A stretch of DNA of 60,447 bases, taken from Candidatus Thioglobus sp. GTDB taxonomy: Bacteria > Pseudomonadota > Gammaproteobacteria > PS1 > Pseudothioglobaceae. The stretch is taken from NCBI GenBank assembly GCA_018644675.1, contig JABGQC010000005.1, positions 1 through 60,447 of the forward strand, written 5' to 3'. Position 1 is the stretch's first letter, and each line of letters begins with the position of its first letter. The notes below the pieces were generated by a model, which did no database searches, was not told the origin of the DNA, and saw nothing but the letters and a program-made list of their open reading frames with translations. The position numbers were made by a program, and so were the translations under genes. This document shows, in pieces, positions 18,244 to 27,285 of the stretch.

Positions 18244-20370
18244 TTACTTTGTCTCTGACTGCTTGACTTCGGGCTGTTTTACTGCCGCAGGAGTAGGTTC
18301 TGTTTTTTGACTAGCATTTTGAGTGTTAGCTTCAAGCTTTGGCTTATTTGCTAACTCGACAGCAGGACTCTTAGGCATAGTGTTTTCTTGAGCATTGTTT
18401 TGCTTATTGCTTTGGTTTTGTTGTTTTTCTTTGTTTTGCTGCTTAGCAGGTTGCTTGTTAGCTTGTTTCTTTGGCTGAGCTTTTTGCTGCTTAGCAGGTT
18501 GTTTGTTTCCTTGTTGTTTTTCCTTGTTTTGCTGCTTAGCAGGTTGTTTATTAGCTTGTTTCTTTGGCTGAGCTTGTTGTTGCTTTGCCTTATTTTGCTG
18601 ATTTTGATTGGTAGGCTTGTTCTTATTACGGTTTCGATTACGGTTTCGATTACGGTTTTTGTTATTAGAGTTTGCTTTTTTCTTATTAGGTTTGTTTTTA
18701 TTTTTACCAAATATTGCTGCCTTAATTCTTGCAAATAAAGAAGGTTTCTGCACTTCTTTTACACGCTCAGGTACGCGGGTTTTTGGTCGATTCATGTTTA
18801 TTTCTGGAATCTCAGATTCATCTGCTAGTCCGTTTTCAGCTAAGGTTTGTTGTGGCTTAGAGATGCCTTGATAGCTTTTGTGTTGAGATTTTTTACTCCC
18901 TTTTTGTTTATTGATGCTAAAGTTAGGAAATTGCATGTAAGGATTGGGTAGTAGTGTTATTTTGACACCATGTTTAGCTTCTAATTTTGCAATATCTTGA
19001 CGTTTTTCATTCAGAATATAAGTGATTACTTCAACACTTGATTGGATTGTAATTCTTGAGGTTTGATTGCTGGCATTGCAACCATCTTCAAGTTGTCTAA
19101 GAATTGAAAGTGCCAGTGTTGGAATGGTTGGCGTTGTGCCACGACCATGACAAGCTGAGCAAGATTTTTCAACAGATTCAGTGACTGAGCTCATGAGGCG
19201 CTGTCTAGACATTTCAAGTAGGCCAAATTTAGAAATATTACCAATTTGAATGCGTGCACGATCTGACTGTGTTGCTGTTTCCATGGCTTTTTCAATAGCC
19301 TGGCGATGCTCTTCAGTAGCCATATCGATAAAGTCAATAACAACAAGTCCACCAATGTCGCGTAGTTGTAGTTGAAGGGCGATTTCTTTAGCTGCTTCTA
19401 AGTTGGTATTGTAGGCAGTTTCTTCAATGTCAGAGCCTTTAGTTGCTCGTGCGGAGTTAATGTCAACAGCGGTTAGAGCCTCTGTTGGGTCAAATACAAC
19501 AGTTGCACCAGTGCGTAATGTAACTTCACGGTTAAATACGCTCTGTACTTGACTTTCAACACCCATATGGTTGAATAATGAATGTTCACTTACATCGAAA
19601 AATTTAATACGATCAAGGTACTGAGGTAGTACAAAGCTCACAAACTCTTTGGCATTTTGGAAGGCTTCTAACTCATCAATAATCACACTATCAGTATCAG
19701 AGCGTAGGTAGTCGCGTAGTGTGCGAATAATGATATCGCTCTCTTGATAAATCAAGAAGGGTGAAGGGCGTTTTTCCGCTGCTGTATTGATTGATTTCCA
19801 AAGATCAGATAGGTAATCAACTTCCCATTGTAACTCTTCTAGGCTTTTACCACTGCCTGCTGTACGTATGATAAGGCCTGAATTTTTAGGCATGACAATT
19901 TTGCCAATAATTTCTTTTAAAGATTGCCTATCGGATGAAGTAATTTGACGTGAAATTCCGTGACTTTTTGGATTATTCGGTGTCAAAATCATATAGGCAC
20001 CAGCCAAATTGATATAGGTGCTTAGTGCAGCACCCTTGTTGCCACGCTCTTCTTTTTCAACCTGGACAATGATTTCCTGCCCTTCTTTAAGAACATCTGA
20101 AATAGTAAGCTTAGAGCCTTTTGGCGTAGCGCCATTGTAAAGTGATTCTGCAACTTCTTTAAAAGGCAAGAAGCCTTGTCTTTCTTTGCCGTAATCAACA
20201 AATGCAGCTTCTAATGATTGCTCTACTCGTGAGATTTTCCCGCGATAGATATTGCCTTTAGTCTTCTTATTAAGACTGGTCTCAATGTTAAGTCCAGTGA
20301 GTTTTTTGTTCTTGACAACACCAACTCTGATTTCTTCCTTGTGAGTGGCGTTGATTAAAATATGATTCAT
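18244..20370 (-). CDS. rne: Ribonuclease E (Rne/Rng family)
   Basis: RNase E is the single-strand endonuclease that starts mRNA decay and processes rRNA and tRNA. The catalytic half aligns without offset to E. coli: S1 domain about 35-125, metal-binding Asp303 (in AVDINSA) and Asp346 (in VIDFIDM), and zinc-link Cys404/Cys407 (CSACHGRG). The total is only 708 residues against about 1061. After about residue 560 it becomes a Lys/Asn/Gln tail with RN dipeptides and a 31-residue tandem repeat. No clear enolase or PNPase docking site is visible. The tail is likely a basic RNA-binding arm. A long structured leader lies upstream. Confidence 0.93.
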   Translation of the reverse strand: MNHILINATHKEEIRVGVVKNKKLTGLNIETSLNKKTKGNIYRGKISRVEQSLEAAFVDYGKERQGFLPFKEVAESLYNGATPKGSKLTISDVLKEGQEIIVQVEKEERGNKGAALSTYINLAGAYMILTPNNPKSHGISRQITSSDRQSLKEIIGKIVMPKNSGLIIRTAGSGKSLEELQWEVDYLSDLWKSINTAAEKRPSPFLIYQESDIIIRTLRDYLRSDTDSVIIDELEAFQNAKEFVSFVLPQYLDRIKFFDVSEHSLFNHMGVESQVQSVFNREVTLRTGATVVFDPTEALTAVDINSARATKGSDIEETAYNTNLEAAKEIALQLQLRDIGGLVVIDFIDMATEEHRQAIEKAMETATQSDRARIQIGNISKFGLLEMSRQRLMSSVTESVEKSCSACHGRGTTPTIPTLALSILRQLEDGCNASNQTSRITIQSSVEVITYILNEKRQDIAKLEAKHGVKITLLPNPYMQFPNFSINKQKGSKKSQHKSYQGISKPQQTLAENGLADESEIPEINMNRPKTRVPERVKEVQKPSLFARIKAAIFGKNKNKPNKKKANSNNKNRNRNRNRNRNKNKPTNQNQQNKAKQQQAQPKKQANKQPAKQQNKEKQQGNKQPAKQQKAQPKKQANKQPAKQQNKEKQQNQSNKQNNAQENTMPKSPAVELANKPKLEANTQNASQKTEPTPAAVKQPEVKQSETK
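18421..18575 (-). repeat. 62-base direct repeat inside the rne tail
   Basis: Bases 18421-18482 and 18514-18575 are nearly identical 62-base copies (about three differences) spaced 93 bases apart, exactly 31 codons. They encode the repeated peptide AQPKKQANKQPAKQQNKEKQQ minus its ends. A partial third copy (gcttagcaggttg) lies between them. A separate 12-base period, CGGTTTCGATTA, repeats near 18629-18655 and encodes the RNRN tract. The tail is therefore likely to vary in length between strains. Confidence 0.8.
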
Positions 20371-20671
20371 GGTTAAGTCCTTGTAGTGGAGGACTTATGT
20401 GCGTACATAGGTAATCAATACTAACGTATCGATTTGATATTAAAGTGTGATTTGTGTTCATCATAAATGATAAAAAACCTTTCTTTATAAGGGTTTTAAG
20501 ACCCTTTTCAGGCGTTTCTGCTCTGTCGCAGAAAGCCATGAATTATTCTCTTATGTGGCAACAATAAGCCCAAAATATTATCAAACTTCTGTGGTTTTTT
20601 TCTTAGCACGGAAGCGTTTGTAAATTCTTTTAGCTGATAAAAATTAAATATCAAGCCCTTTTATTATAACA
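20371..20671 (-). promoter_or_regulatory. rne leader with two hairpins and an extended -10 promoter
   Basis: The gene-free 347 bases upstream of rne contain, on the minus strand, an extended -10 (TGT plus TATAAT, 20663-20671) that would give a leader of about 285 bases. Two stems follow: AAGGGT/ACCCTT (20489-20506) and GGC(g)TTTCTGC/GCAGAAAGCC (20511-20537), the second with ten pairs and one bulge. E. coli rne also has a long hairpin-bearing 5' leader through which RNase E limits its own synthesis. A parallel role here is inferred. Confidence 0.6.
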
Positions 20672-20717
20672 CAAATATTGTCACCATATATTCTCAAGGT
20701 TTTTATATTTAAAGTTT

Positions 20718-21437
20718 TTATTGGTTTAAACTGCGTCCACCATCAACCGCAATAATTTGACCGGTAATGTAATCTGATTGTGCTAAAAATAAAACTGTAT
20801 TAGCAATGTCAGTAGCGGCACCTTGTTTGTTTAGAGCGATTTTATTGAGCATAGATTGTTTTTGATCATGACTTAATTCAGCCTCATTCTCAGGCCATAA
20901 AATAGAGCCTGGAGAGACGCCGTTAACTCGAATATTAGGTGCCAACTCTTTAGCCAAGGTTTTTGTCATCATGGCAATGGCTGCTTTAGAAATATTGTAA
21001 ATTGTGTGATTTTTCAGTGGCCTATCTCCATGAATATCAACAATATTAACAATAGACCCTTGATTCTCTGATAATTTTTTACTCAGTGTGCTTGATAAAA
21101 ACAATGGCCCCATTAAATTAGTATTCATCGTGGTTTGATAATCAGATAAGGTTAAGCTGTTAATTGGCGTTGGGTAGAAAACAGAAGCGTTGTTGACGAG
21201 TAAGTCTAGTGATTCAATGGTTTGGCACAATTGCTCAATATCTTTGATATTGGAAAGCTCAGCTTGTATTGTTCTCGCAGAATTGGCACGGATTAAATTA
21301 AACTCATTGGCCAAATTTTCGGCGTCGATAGAAGATGTGTTGTAATGAATAATAATCGTAAAATTTGCCTCATGCAATGTGCGACAAATTTGTTGACCAA
21401 TGCGGTGTGCACCACCTGTGACTAATGCTGTTTTCAT
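20718..21437 (-). CDS. SDR-family oxidoreductase, pteridine-reductase-like
   Basis: A 239-residue Rossmann-fold NADPH reductase. TGGAHRIG at the N-terminus, HYNTSSIDAE, LLVNNASVFYPTPI, IVDIHGDRPLKNHTIYNISKA and SPGSILWPENE match the pteridine reductase (PTR1/FolM-like) branch. The catalytic YxxxK is YNISK; the usual catalytic Ser is Asp (IVDIHG), as in that branch. The likely substrates are dihydrobiopterin or dihydrofolate. Its start is only 13 bases from the divergent midA start. Confidence 0.8.
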   Translation of the reverse strand: MKTALVTGGAHRIGQQICRTLHEANFTIIIHYNTSSIDAENLANEFNLIRANSARTIQAELSNIKDIEQLCQTIESLDLLVNNASVFYPTPINSLTLSDYQTTMNTNLMGPLFLSSTLSKKLSENQGSIVNIVDIHGDRPLKNHTIYNISKAAIAMMTKTLAKELAPNIRVNGVSPGSILWPENEAELSHDQKQSMLNKIALNKQGAATDIANTVLFLAQSDYITGQIIAVDGGRSLNQ

Positions 21438-21450
21438 ATAAAATATCGTT

Positions 21451-22548
21451 GTGATGAAATTGAACGAAGTAATTAAAAATACTATTATACAAAATCAAGC
21501 GCCCATAGGTTTCGATGAATTTATGCAGTTGGCGTTGTATTATCCTCAATTGGGCTATTATCGCTCTGGATCGGAAAAATTTGGTGAAAAAGGTGATTTT
21601 GTCACTGCTCCTGAGACATCTGACTTATTTGGCTTTTGTCTAGCAAGGCAATGTGCCCAGGTTTTAAATGGTGATAATGATATTTTAGAATTTGGCGCGG
21701 GGAGTGGTGTGCTTGCTGCCCAGGTTTTGTTTGAGTTGGGGCGTTTAGAGTGCTTACCAAAGTGTTATTATATTTTGGAATTAAGCGGTGAATTACAACA
21801 TCGACAACAGCAAACTATTGCCAAAGCATTGCCAGAATTATTAGAACGTGTTGTTTGGCTGGATAAACTACCAGAGCGTTTTAATGGTGTGGTGATTGCT
21901 AATGAGGTGTTAGATGCTATGCCTGCTAAGCGCCTTATACAGAAACAAGGGAAGTTTCATGAACTCTGTGTTGATCTTGATAAGGATCAGTTGAATTGGA
22001 GGTCGGATGAGACTGTTTTTGAAAAATCAGCTATTAAATTACCAGTCAACGTTGTTGAAGGCTACACCACTGAAATTAATCCAAGGGCAATGGCGTGGAT
22101 TGATTCGTTATACGGAGCTCTTGATGAGGCGTTAGTTCTGCTGATTGATTATGGTATGCATAGAGATGAATATTTTCACCCGCAAAGACTGGATGGAACG
22201 CTTCGGTGCTATTATCAGCACAAGGCTAGCGACAACCCTTTCGTGTATATTGGTGAGCAGGATATTACCACTTCGGTTAATTTTTCAGATATAGCGGATC
22301 AGGCAAAATCTTCAGGTTTTCAGGTGGCTGGGTATGCAACTCAAGCGTTATTTCTAATCTCATTGGGTATTGATGAGTATCTGCTCACTGAGAAAGACAA
22401 TGATCAGCGTATCAGTTTGGCGCAGCAAGTCAAGCAGTTGGTTTTGCCGAGTGCCATGGGGGAAAGTTTTAAAGTTTTAGCTTTAAGCAAGTCGATCAAC
22501 GTAAAATTAAATGGATTTAAAGAACAAGACTTGAGTCATAAGTTGTAA
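21451..22548 (+). CDS. MidA/NDUFAF7-family SAM-dependent methyltransferase
   Basis: A 365-residue protein of the DUF185/MidA family. The N-terminal MQLALYYPQLGYYRSG and FGEKGDFVTAPETSDLFG and the SAM-binding ILEFGAGSGVLA are family hallmarks. The mitochondrial homologue NDUFAF7 methylates an arginine of a complex I subunit; the bacterial target is not settled. The start may be GTG at 21451 or the adjacent ATG at 21454. A TATAAA hexamer ends 8 bases before the GTG, so the message may have almost no leader. It heads a closely spaced run through lpxC. Confidence 0.85.
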   Translation: MMKLNEVIKNTIIQNQAPIGFDEFMQLALYYPQLGYYRSGSEKFGEKGDFVTAPETSDLFGFCLARQCAQVLNGDNDILEFGAGSGVLAAQVLFELGRLECLPKCYYILELSGELQHRQQQTIAKALPELLERVVWLDKLPERFNGVVIANEVLDAMPAKRLIQKQGKFHELCVDLDKDQLNWRSDETVFEKSAIKLPVNVVEGYTTEINPRAMAWIDSLYGALDEALVLLIDYGMHRDEYFHPQRLDGTLRCYYQHKASDNPFVYIGEQDITTSVNFSDIADQAKSSGFQVAGYATQALFLISLGIDEYLLTEKDNDQRISLAQQVKQLVLPSAMGESFKVLALSKSINVKLNGFKEQDLSHKL

Positions 22549-22561
22549 ACTTGTTATTATT

Positions 22562-23356
22562 ATGGATTTCATTCAAACAATCGTATTATCTCTCGTTCAG
22601 GGACTAAGTGAATTTTTGCCAATTTCCTCTTCTGCGCATTTAATTTTAGTGCCTAAATTGGTTGATTGGCCTGATCAAGGCCTAGCATTTGATGTGGTTG
22701 TACACTTAGGCACATTAAGTGCCATTGTGTTTTATTATCGAGCTATTATTCGTCTACTTATTCAAGATTTTTTCTATTCGGTTGTTAAGATTCAGACAGT
22801 TGGCCAATCCAAAATGGCTTGGGGTGTGTTGCTTGGTACAATTCCAGTTGGATTGGCGGGTTTAATATTCAAAGACTTTATCGAATTAAATTTACGCTCA
22901 ACTGAAATTATTGCTTATTCAACCCTGGTATTTGGTTTGTTGCTGGGTTTTTCGAGCTGGGTTAATGCTAATAATCAACAGCCTAGATCCGAGCTAAGTT
23001 GGAAAGATGTGGGATTTGTGGGGGTAATGCAAGCCCTGGCACTAATTCCTGGAACATCTAGATCCGGCATTACTATTACAGCAGGATTGCTGATTGGACT
23101 GTCCAAGAATATGTCAACCCAGTTTGCTTTTTTACTTTCTATCCCTGTTATTACGCTCTCGGCTTTACTCATGTTGTTGGACCTATATCAACAACCTCAA
23201 GTGGTTGATTGGCCTATGCTTATTATTGGGTTTTTAGTGGCGGCAGTTAGTGCATATTTCACGGTAGTATTTTTTATTAAATTATTAGACACTATTGGCT
23301 TGGTGCCTTTTGTTGTTTATCGAATTGTTTTAGGAGTGTTATTATTAGCAATCTAG
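22562..23356 (+). CDS. uppP: Undecaprenyl-diphosphatase
   Basis: UppP (BacA) is an inner-membrane enzyme that recycles undecaprenyl diphosphate to the monophosphate carrier for peptidoglycan and other wall polymers. The 264 residues match the family. The two active-site motifs are GLSEFLPISSSAHLIL near the N-terminus and IPGTSRSGITITAGL in the middle, with about eight hydrophobic helices. No ribosome site precedes the ATG. The end of the gene carries the AGGAG and the probable ATT start of pepN. Confidence 0.96.
   Translation: MDFIQTIVLSLVQGLSEFLPISSSAHLILVPKLVDWPDQGLAFDVVVHLGTLSAIVFYYRAIIRLLIQDFFYSVVKIQTVGQSKMAWGVLLGTIPVGLAGLIFKDFIELNLRSTEIIAYSTLVFGLLLGFSSWVNANNQQPRSELSWKDVGFVGVMQALALIPGTSRSGITITAGLLIGLSKNMSTQFAFLLSIPVITLSALLMLLDLYQQPQVVDWPMLIIGFLVAAVSAYFTVVFFIKLLDTIGLVPFVVYRIVLGVLLLAI
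23332..23346 (+). promoter_or_regulatory. Ribosome site and ATT start of pepN
   Basis: AGGAG at 23332-23336 is followed after 7 bases by ATT (23344-23346), in frame with pepN and overlapping the last codons of uppP. A second ATT at 23341 is only 4 bases from the AGGAG and is a less likely start. ATT starts are rare but known in bacteria, notably infC and pcnB of E. coli. Confidence 0.7.
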
Positions 23357-25863
23357 TCCCGCAACCAATTTATAGAAAAGACTATAAACCGAGCAATTAC
23401 TTAATTCATACAACAGAGCTTAGTTTTGATCTGCGCGATGATGAGACTTTGGTGAGCTCAAAAATCCATTTTTACAAAAATCCAAAATATCAGGCAGGTG
23501 ACAACAGTCTTTTTTTAGACGGCATTGATCTTGAATTAATTTCTCTTGTCATAGATGGCGAGCGCGTTGATTATGAACTAAGCGATAAAGGCGTGCAGCT
23601 GCGTCATTTAAAAGGTGAGTTTGTTCTAGAGATTGTGAATCGTATTCATCCTGAAAACAACACCAGTTTAAACGGCTTGTACCAATCTAGTGGTAATTAC
23701 TGTTCACAATGTGAGGCGCATGGTTTTAGGCAAATAACGTATTATTTAGATAGGCCTGATGTTCTAAGCGTATTCACAACACACATTAAGGCAGAGGCAG
23801 GTCGTTATCCCGTATTACTAAGTAATGGTAATTTATCAAGTGCATCTCCAGGTCAAGCGACTTGGCATGATCCAACACCTAAGCCGTGTTATTTGTTTGC
23901 GTTGGTGGCTGGAGACTTTGCTGTATTAGAAGACCATTACACCACACTTTCTGGTCGAGAAGTGGCGCTTAAAATTTATGTTGAAAAGCATAACATTGGC
24001 AAAACTCAGTTTGCCATGGATTCACTCAAGCGCTCATTCGCTTGGGATGAATCACGCTTTAATTTAGAGTACGATCTGGATATCTACATGATTGTTGCGG
24101 TGGATGATTTTAATATGGGCGCCATGGAAAATAAAGGGTTGAATATTTTCAATTCAACCTTTGTTTTGGCTGACCCAAAAACCGCTACTGACAAAGATTT
24201 TATTAATGTTGAAGCGGTGATTGGCCATGAATATTTTCATAATTGGACAGGCAACCGAGTCACTTGTCAGGATTGGTTTCAGTTAAGCCTTAAGGAGGGG
24301 TTGACTGTTTTTAGAGATCAGGAGTTTACTTCTGATTTACACTCTCGATCCATTAAGCGCATTGAAGATGTGAATGCTTTACGCACATTTCAATTTGCTG
24401 AAGATGCCGGACCTATGAGGCATCCTGTTAGGCCTGAGAGCTACATAGAAATGAATAATTTTTATACGCTAACGGTCTATGAAAAAGGTGCGGAAGTAAT
24501 TCGCATGATTCATAGTTTTTTGGGTGAGGTAGGTTTTCAAAAAGGCATGAAGCTTTATTTTGATCGCCATGATGGCGATGCGATCACAATTGATGATTTT
24601 GTATCAAGCATGAGTGACGCTAATGAATTCGATTTTTCCAAATTTATGACGTGGTATTCTCAACCGGGTACACCAACGATAAATATCAAAACAGATTATG
24701 ATGAGAAAAATGAATGTTTTTATGTTGAGGTTGAACAAGATAATGAATTTGACTATTTTCTTCCGCTTAACTACGCCTTGTTAGATGATCAGGGCAGTAC
24801 ACTAAAAGAGGGTGTATTAACAATCCAACAACAAAAGCAGACGTTTGTTTTTGATCAAATAAAGTCAATGCCAATACCTTCTTGGTTGCGAGGGTTTTCT
24901 GCGCCAATTCACTTGTTGTCGGATTTAACCTTTGAGCAACAAATATTCTTAGTAGGACATGATAGTGATGCTTATGTTGTCTGGGATAGTGCGCAACAGA
25001 TTTGGCTGTCATTAATCCTAACGCCCAACACAGCCCGTGAGCTGTTATTTTTTAATGCTATTGAAAAGCTTGTTCAAACTAGGCAAGATAAATCCTTGGT
25101 GAGTGAGATTTTAACCTTACCTTCTGAGCGATTTTTACATCAAAAAGTTGTGGTGATTGATGTGTTTGATATTCACCAAAAGCGTGAAGAAATGGCCAGT
25201 AAGGTATTGGGTCGATTTAAATCTTTATTGCTAGAGACGTATCATTCTTTGAACCATGCCAAGGTCTACCAGCTAACACCTGAGGCGGTGGGAGAGCGAT
25301 CTTTGAAAAATACTTGTCTTTATTATCTTAGCAAGGATAAAGGCTCTAACCCTGATCTGGCTCGCACTCAATTTGAGCAGGCAAATTGTATGACGGATCA
25401 GATTGCAGCATTTAGCGCGTTAGTTGCTAGTGATAACTCTTATAAAAAACAGGCGATATCAAATTTTTATCAAACATTTGAGCAGGATGTCCAAGTAATG
25501 GATAAGTTTTTTGCTGTTCAGTCTACTTCACCATTAGCCACAGTTGCTGATATTAAACAGCTAATGGAGCATGAGTTGTTTTCTTTTAATACACCAAATC
25601 GATTGCGTAGTGTGATTGGTGGCTTTACTCAAAACTACATTAATTTTCACAACCAATCAGGCTATGAGTTTTTTACCGATATTATTTTAAAGTTGAATCA
25701 GTCGAATCCGCAAATTGGTGCGCGTCTGGTTTCGGTTTATAACCATTGGGGGCGTTTTACGCCAGTACTAAAGCAACTGCAAAAACAACAACTGGAGAGA
25801 ATTATTCAAAGTGATGATTTGTCTAATGATATTTTTGAAATTGTTCAAGCGGCATTGAAGTAA
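23344..25863 (+). CDS. pepN: Aminopeptidase N, probable ATT start
   Basis: A cytoplasmic zinc (M1) aminopeptidase that removes N-terminal residues from peptides. The first canonical start, GTG at 23449, would delete conserved sequence. The in-frame codons before it read SNLVPQPIYRKDYKPSNYLI and continue with TELSFDLRDDETL, the normal PepN N-terminus. From ATT at 23344, GAMEN begins at residue 259 and HEYFH at 295, against 261 and 297 in E. coli. No ATG, GTG or TTG occurs in frame between the upstream stop (23278-23280) and TTG 23446. AGGAG (23332-23336) sits 7 bases before ATT 23344. The product is 839 residues, overlaps uppP by 13 bases and pncC by one. Confidence 0.9.
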   Translation: MSNLVPQPIYRKDYKPSNYLIHTTELSFDLRDDETLVSSKIHFYKNPKYQAGDNSLFLDGIDLELISLVIDGERVDYELSDKGVQLRHLKGEFVLEIVNRIHPENNTSLNGLYQSSGNYCSQCEAHGFRQITYYLDRPDVLSVFTTHIKAEAGRYPVLLSNGNLSSASPGQATWHDPTPKPCYLFALVAGDFAVLEDHYTTLSGREVALKIYVEKHNIGKTQFAMDSLKRSFAWDESRFNLEYDLDIYMIVAVDDFNMGAMENKGLNIFNSTFVLADPKTATDKDFINVEAVIGHEYFHNWTGNRVTCQDWFQLSLKEGLTVFRDQEFTSDLHSRSIKRIEDVNALRTFQFAEDAGPMRHPVRPESYIEMNNFYTLTVYEKGAEVIRMIHSFLGEVGFQKGMKLYFDRHDGDAITIDDFVSSMSDANEFDFSKFMTWYSQPGTPTINIKTDYDEKNECFYVEVEQDNEFDYFLPLNYALLDDQGSTLKEGVLTIQQQKQTFVFDQIKSMPIPSWLRGFSAPIHLLSDLTFEQQIFLVGHDSDAYVVWDSAQQIWLSLILTPNTARELLFFNAIEKLVQTRQDKSLVSEILTLPSERFLHQKVVVIDVFDIHQKREEMASKVLGRFKSLLLETYHSLNHAKVYQLTPEAVGERSLKNTCLYYLSKDKGSNPDLARTQFEQANCMTDQIAAFSALVASDNSYKKQAISNFYQTFEQDVQVMDKFFAVQSTSPLATVADIKQLMEHELFSFNTPNRLRSVIGGFTQNYINFHNQSGYEFFTDIILKLNQSNPQIGARLVSVYNHWGRFTPVLKQLQKQQLERIIQSDDLSNDIFEIVQAALK

Positions 25864-26333
25864 TGTTAAAACTTAAACAACTGACTGACTTATTAACTGC
25901 GCAAAGGTTAACCGTAGCTGTGGCTGAATCTTGTACGGGTGGCGCACTCTGTTCTTTGTTAACCAGTCAAAGTGGCTCGTCTGTATATTTTGATCGAGGA
26001 TTTATCACCTATAGCAACCAAGCCAAAATTGATATGCTGGGTGTATTGAAAAATACTTTAGAGGAGTTTGGGGCGGTAAGCGAGCAGACTGCTGGGCAGA
26101 TGGCGAGTGGCGTTATTAATCAAGCAAAGACAGGTGTTTCGGTTTCTATCACCGGTATTGCTGGACCGCAAGGTGGTAGTCAAGAAAAACCAGTGGGCAT
26201 GGTTTGTTTTGGTTTTTGTATTTTGGGCGCGTGTTTTACCTCTACACAAAATTTTGCAGGCAACAGACAAGATGTTGTTAATGCTAGTATTGATTTTGTA
26301 TTAACCACACTGATTGATGAACTCTCAAGCTAG
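25863..26333 (+). CDS. pncC: CinA-family nicotinamide-nucleotide amidohydrolase
   Basis: A 156-residue protein matching the C-terminal CinA domain alone (PncC), which deamidates NMN to nicotinate mononucleotide in NAD salvage. Motifs are VAVAESCTGGALCSLLTSQSGSS, FITYSNQAKIDMLGV, and SVSITGIAGPQGG, plus KPVGMVCFG near the end. The ATG overlaps the pepN stop (TAATG). The gene ends inside the start of dusA. Confidence 0.9.
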   Translation: MLKLKQLTDLLTAQRLTVAVAESCTGGALCSLLTSQSGSSVYFDRGFITYSNQAKIDMLGVLKNTLEEFGAVSEQTAGQMASGVINQAKTGVSVSITGIAGPQGGSQEKPVGMVCFGFCILGACFTSTQNFAGNRQDVVNASIDFVLTTLIDELSS

Positions 26334-27285
26334 ATTTTCAGTTGCACCAATGATGGATTGGACCGATCGCCATTGTCGATATTTTTATCGTTTAATGTCT
26401 AAAAATGCACAGCTTTGGACTGAAATGGTAACGGCTAAAGCTATTATTCATGGTGATAAAAATCGCTTGCTTGATTACAACGCACAAGAGCATCCGCTGG
26501 TATTGCAATTGGGCGGTAGCAACCCTAAAGAGATGGCAATCGCTGCTAAGGTTGGGCAAGAGTGGGGTTATGACGAGGTTAACATTAATGTTGGTTGTCC
26601 ATCAGATCGAGTGCAATCGGGGAGTTTTGGCGCTTGTCTTATGCAGACACCAGAGACCGTTGCCAAATGTATTGAGTCAATGGGTGAGGTGATAGACATT
26701 CCACTTAGCGTTAAATCTCGTATTGGTGTGGATGATATGGAGAGTTATGATGAGCTAAGTCATTTTATTGAAACCGTACATAAAGCAGGGTGTAATAATT
26801 TTGTTATCCATGCTAGAAAGGCTTGGCTTCAAGGGTTAAGTCCTAAGGAAAATAGAACGGTACCACCTCTGAATTATGACTGGGTGTATCAACTTAAACA
26901 AGATTTTCCACAGTTAACGATTGGCATTAATGGCGGTATAACATCGCTCAATCAGGTGAATGAACACCTGCGCCATGTTGATAGCGCTATGTTGGGTAGG
27001 GCGGTTTATCATCAGCCTTATTTACTTGCTCAGGTTGATCAAGAGATTTATCAGGACCATCATTCAACCACCTCTCGAGAGCAAATATTATTAAAATTTA
27101 TTGAATATATGAAGCAGCAACAAACTAACCTGGTACCCATTAGGTCTATGACTCGACACATTTTGGGTTTGTATCATGCACAACCCAATGCCAAAAAATT
27201 TAAACGCTTGTTAAGTGGCAAGGTGGTCTCAATAGAGCATTTATATCAATGGCTAGATGAGGGAGAGACGCATGTCGAATTTTGA
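26317..27285 (+). CDS. dusA: tRNA-dihydrouridine(20/20a) synthase
   Basis: DusA reduces uridine 20/20a in the tRNA D loop with FMN and NADPH. The product has 322 residues from the ATG at 26317; a TTG just before is possible but unneeded. Family features are FSVAPMMDWTDRHCRYF, the catalytic Cys94 in NINVGCPSDRVQSGSFGACLM, and HARKAWLQGLSPKENR, the A-type signature. It overlaps pncC by 17 bases and ftsA by 14 bases, making it part of the midA-lpxC run. Confidence 0.95.
   Translation: MNSQARFSVAPMMDWTDRHCRYFYRLMSKNAQLWTEMVTAKAIIHGDKNRLLDYNAQEHPLVLQLGGSNPKEMAIAAKVGQEWGYDEVNINVGCPSDRVQSGSFGACLMQTPETVAKCIESMGEVIDIPLSVKSRIGVDDMESYDELSHFIETVHKAGCNNFVIHARKAWLQGLSPKENRTVPPLNYDWVYQLKQDFPQLTIGINGGITSLNQVNEHLRHVDSAMLGRAVYHQPYLLAQVDQEIYQDHHSTTSREQILLKFIEYMKQQQTNLVPIRSMTRHILGLYHAQPNAKKFKRLLSGKVVSIEHLYQWLDEGETHVEF

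Noticed and set aside
18421..18655. Tandem repeats as a CRISPR array
   Set aside because: They are in frame within rne, encode repeated peptides, and lack unique spacers of constant length.
18388..18738. Long plus-strand hydrophobic frame (Leu/Phe/Val-rich, 116 residues) opposite rne
   Set aside because: It is the mirror of the Lys/Asn/Gln-rich rne tail; the apparent membrane protein is a composition artefact.
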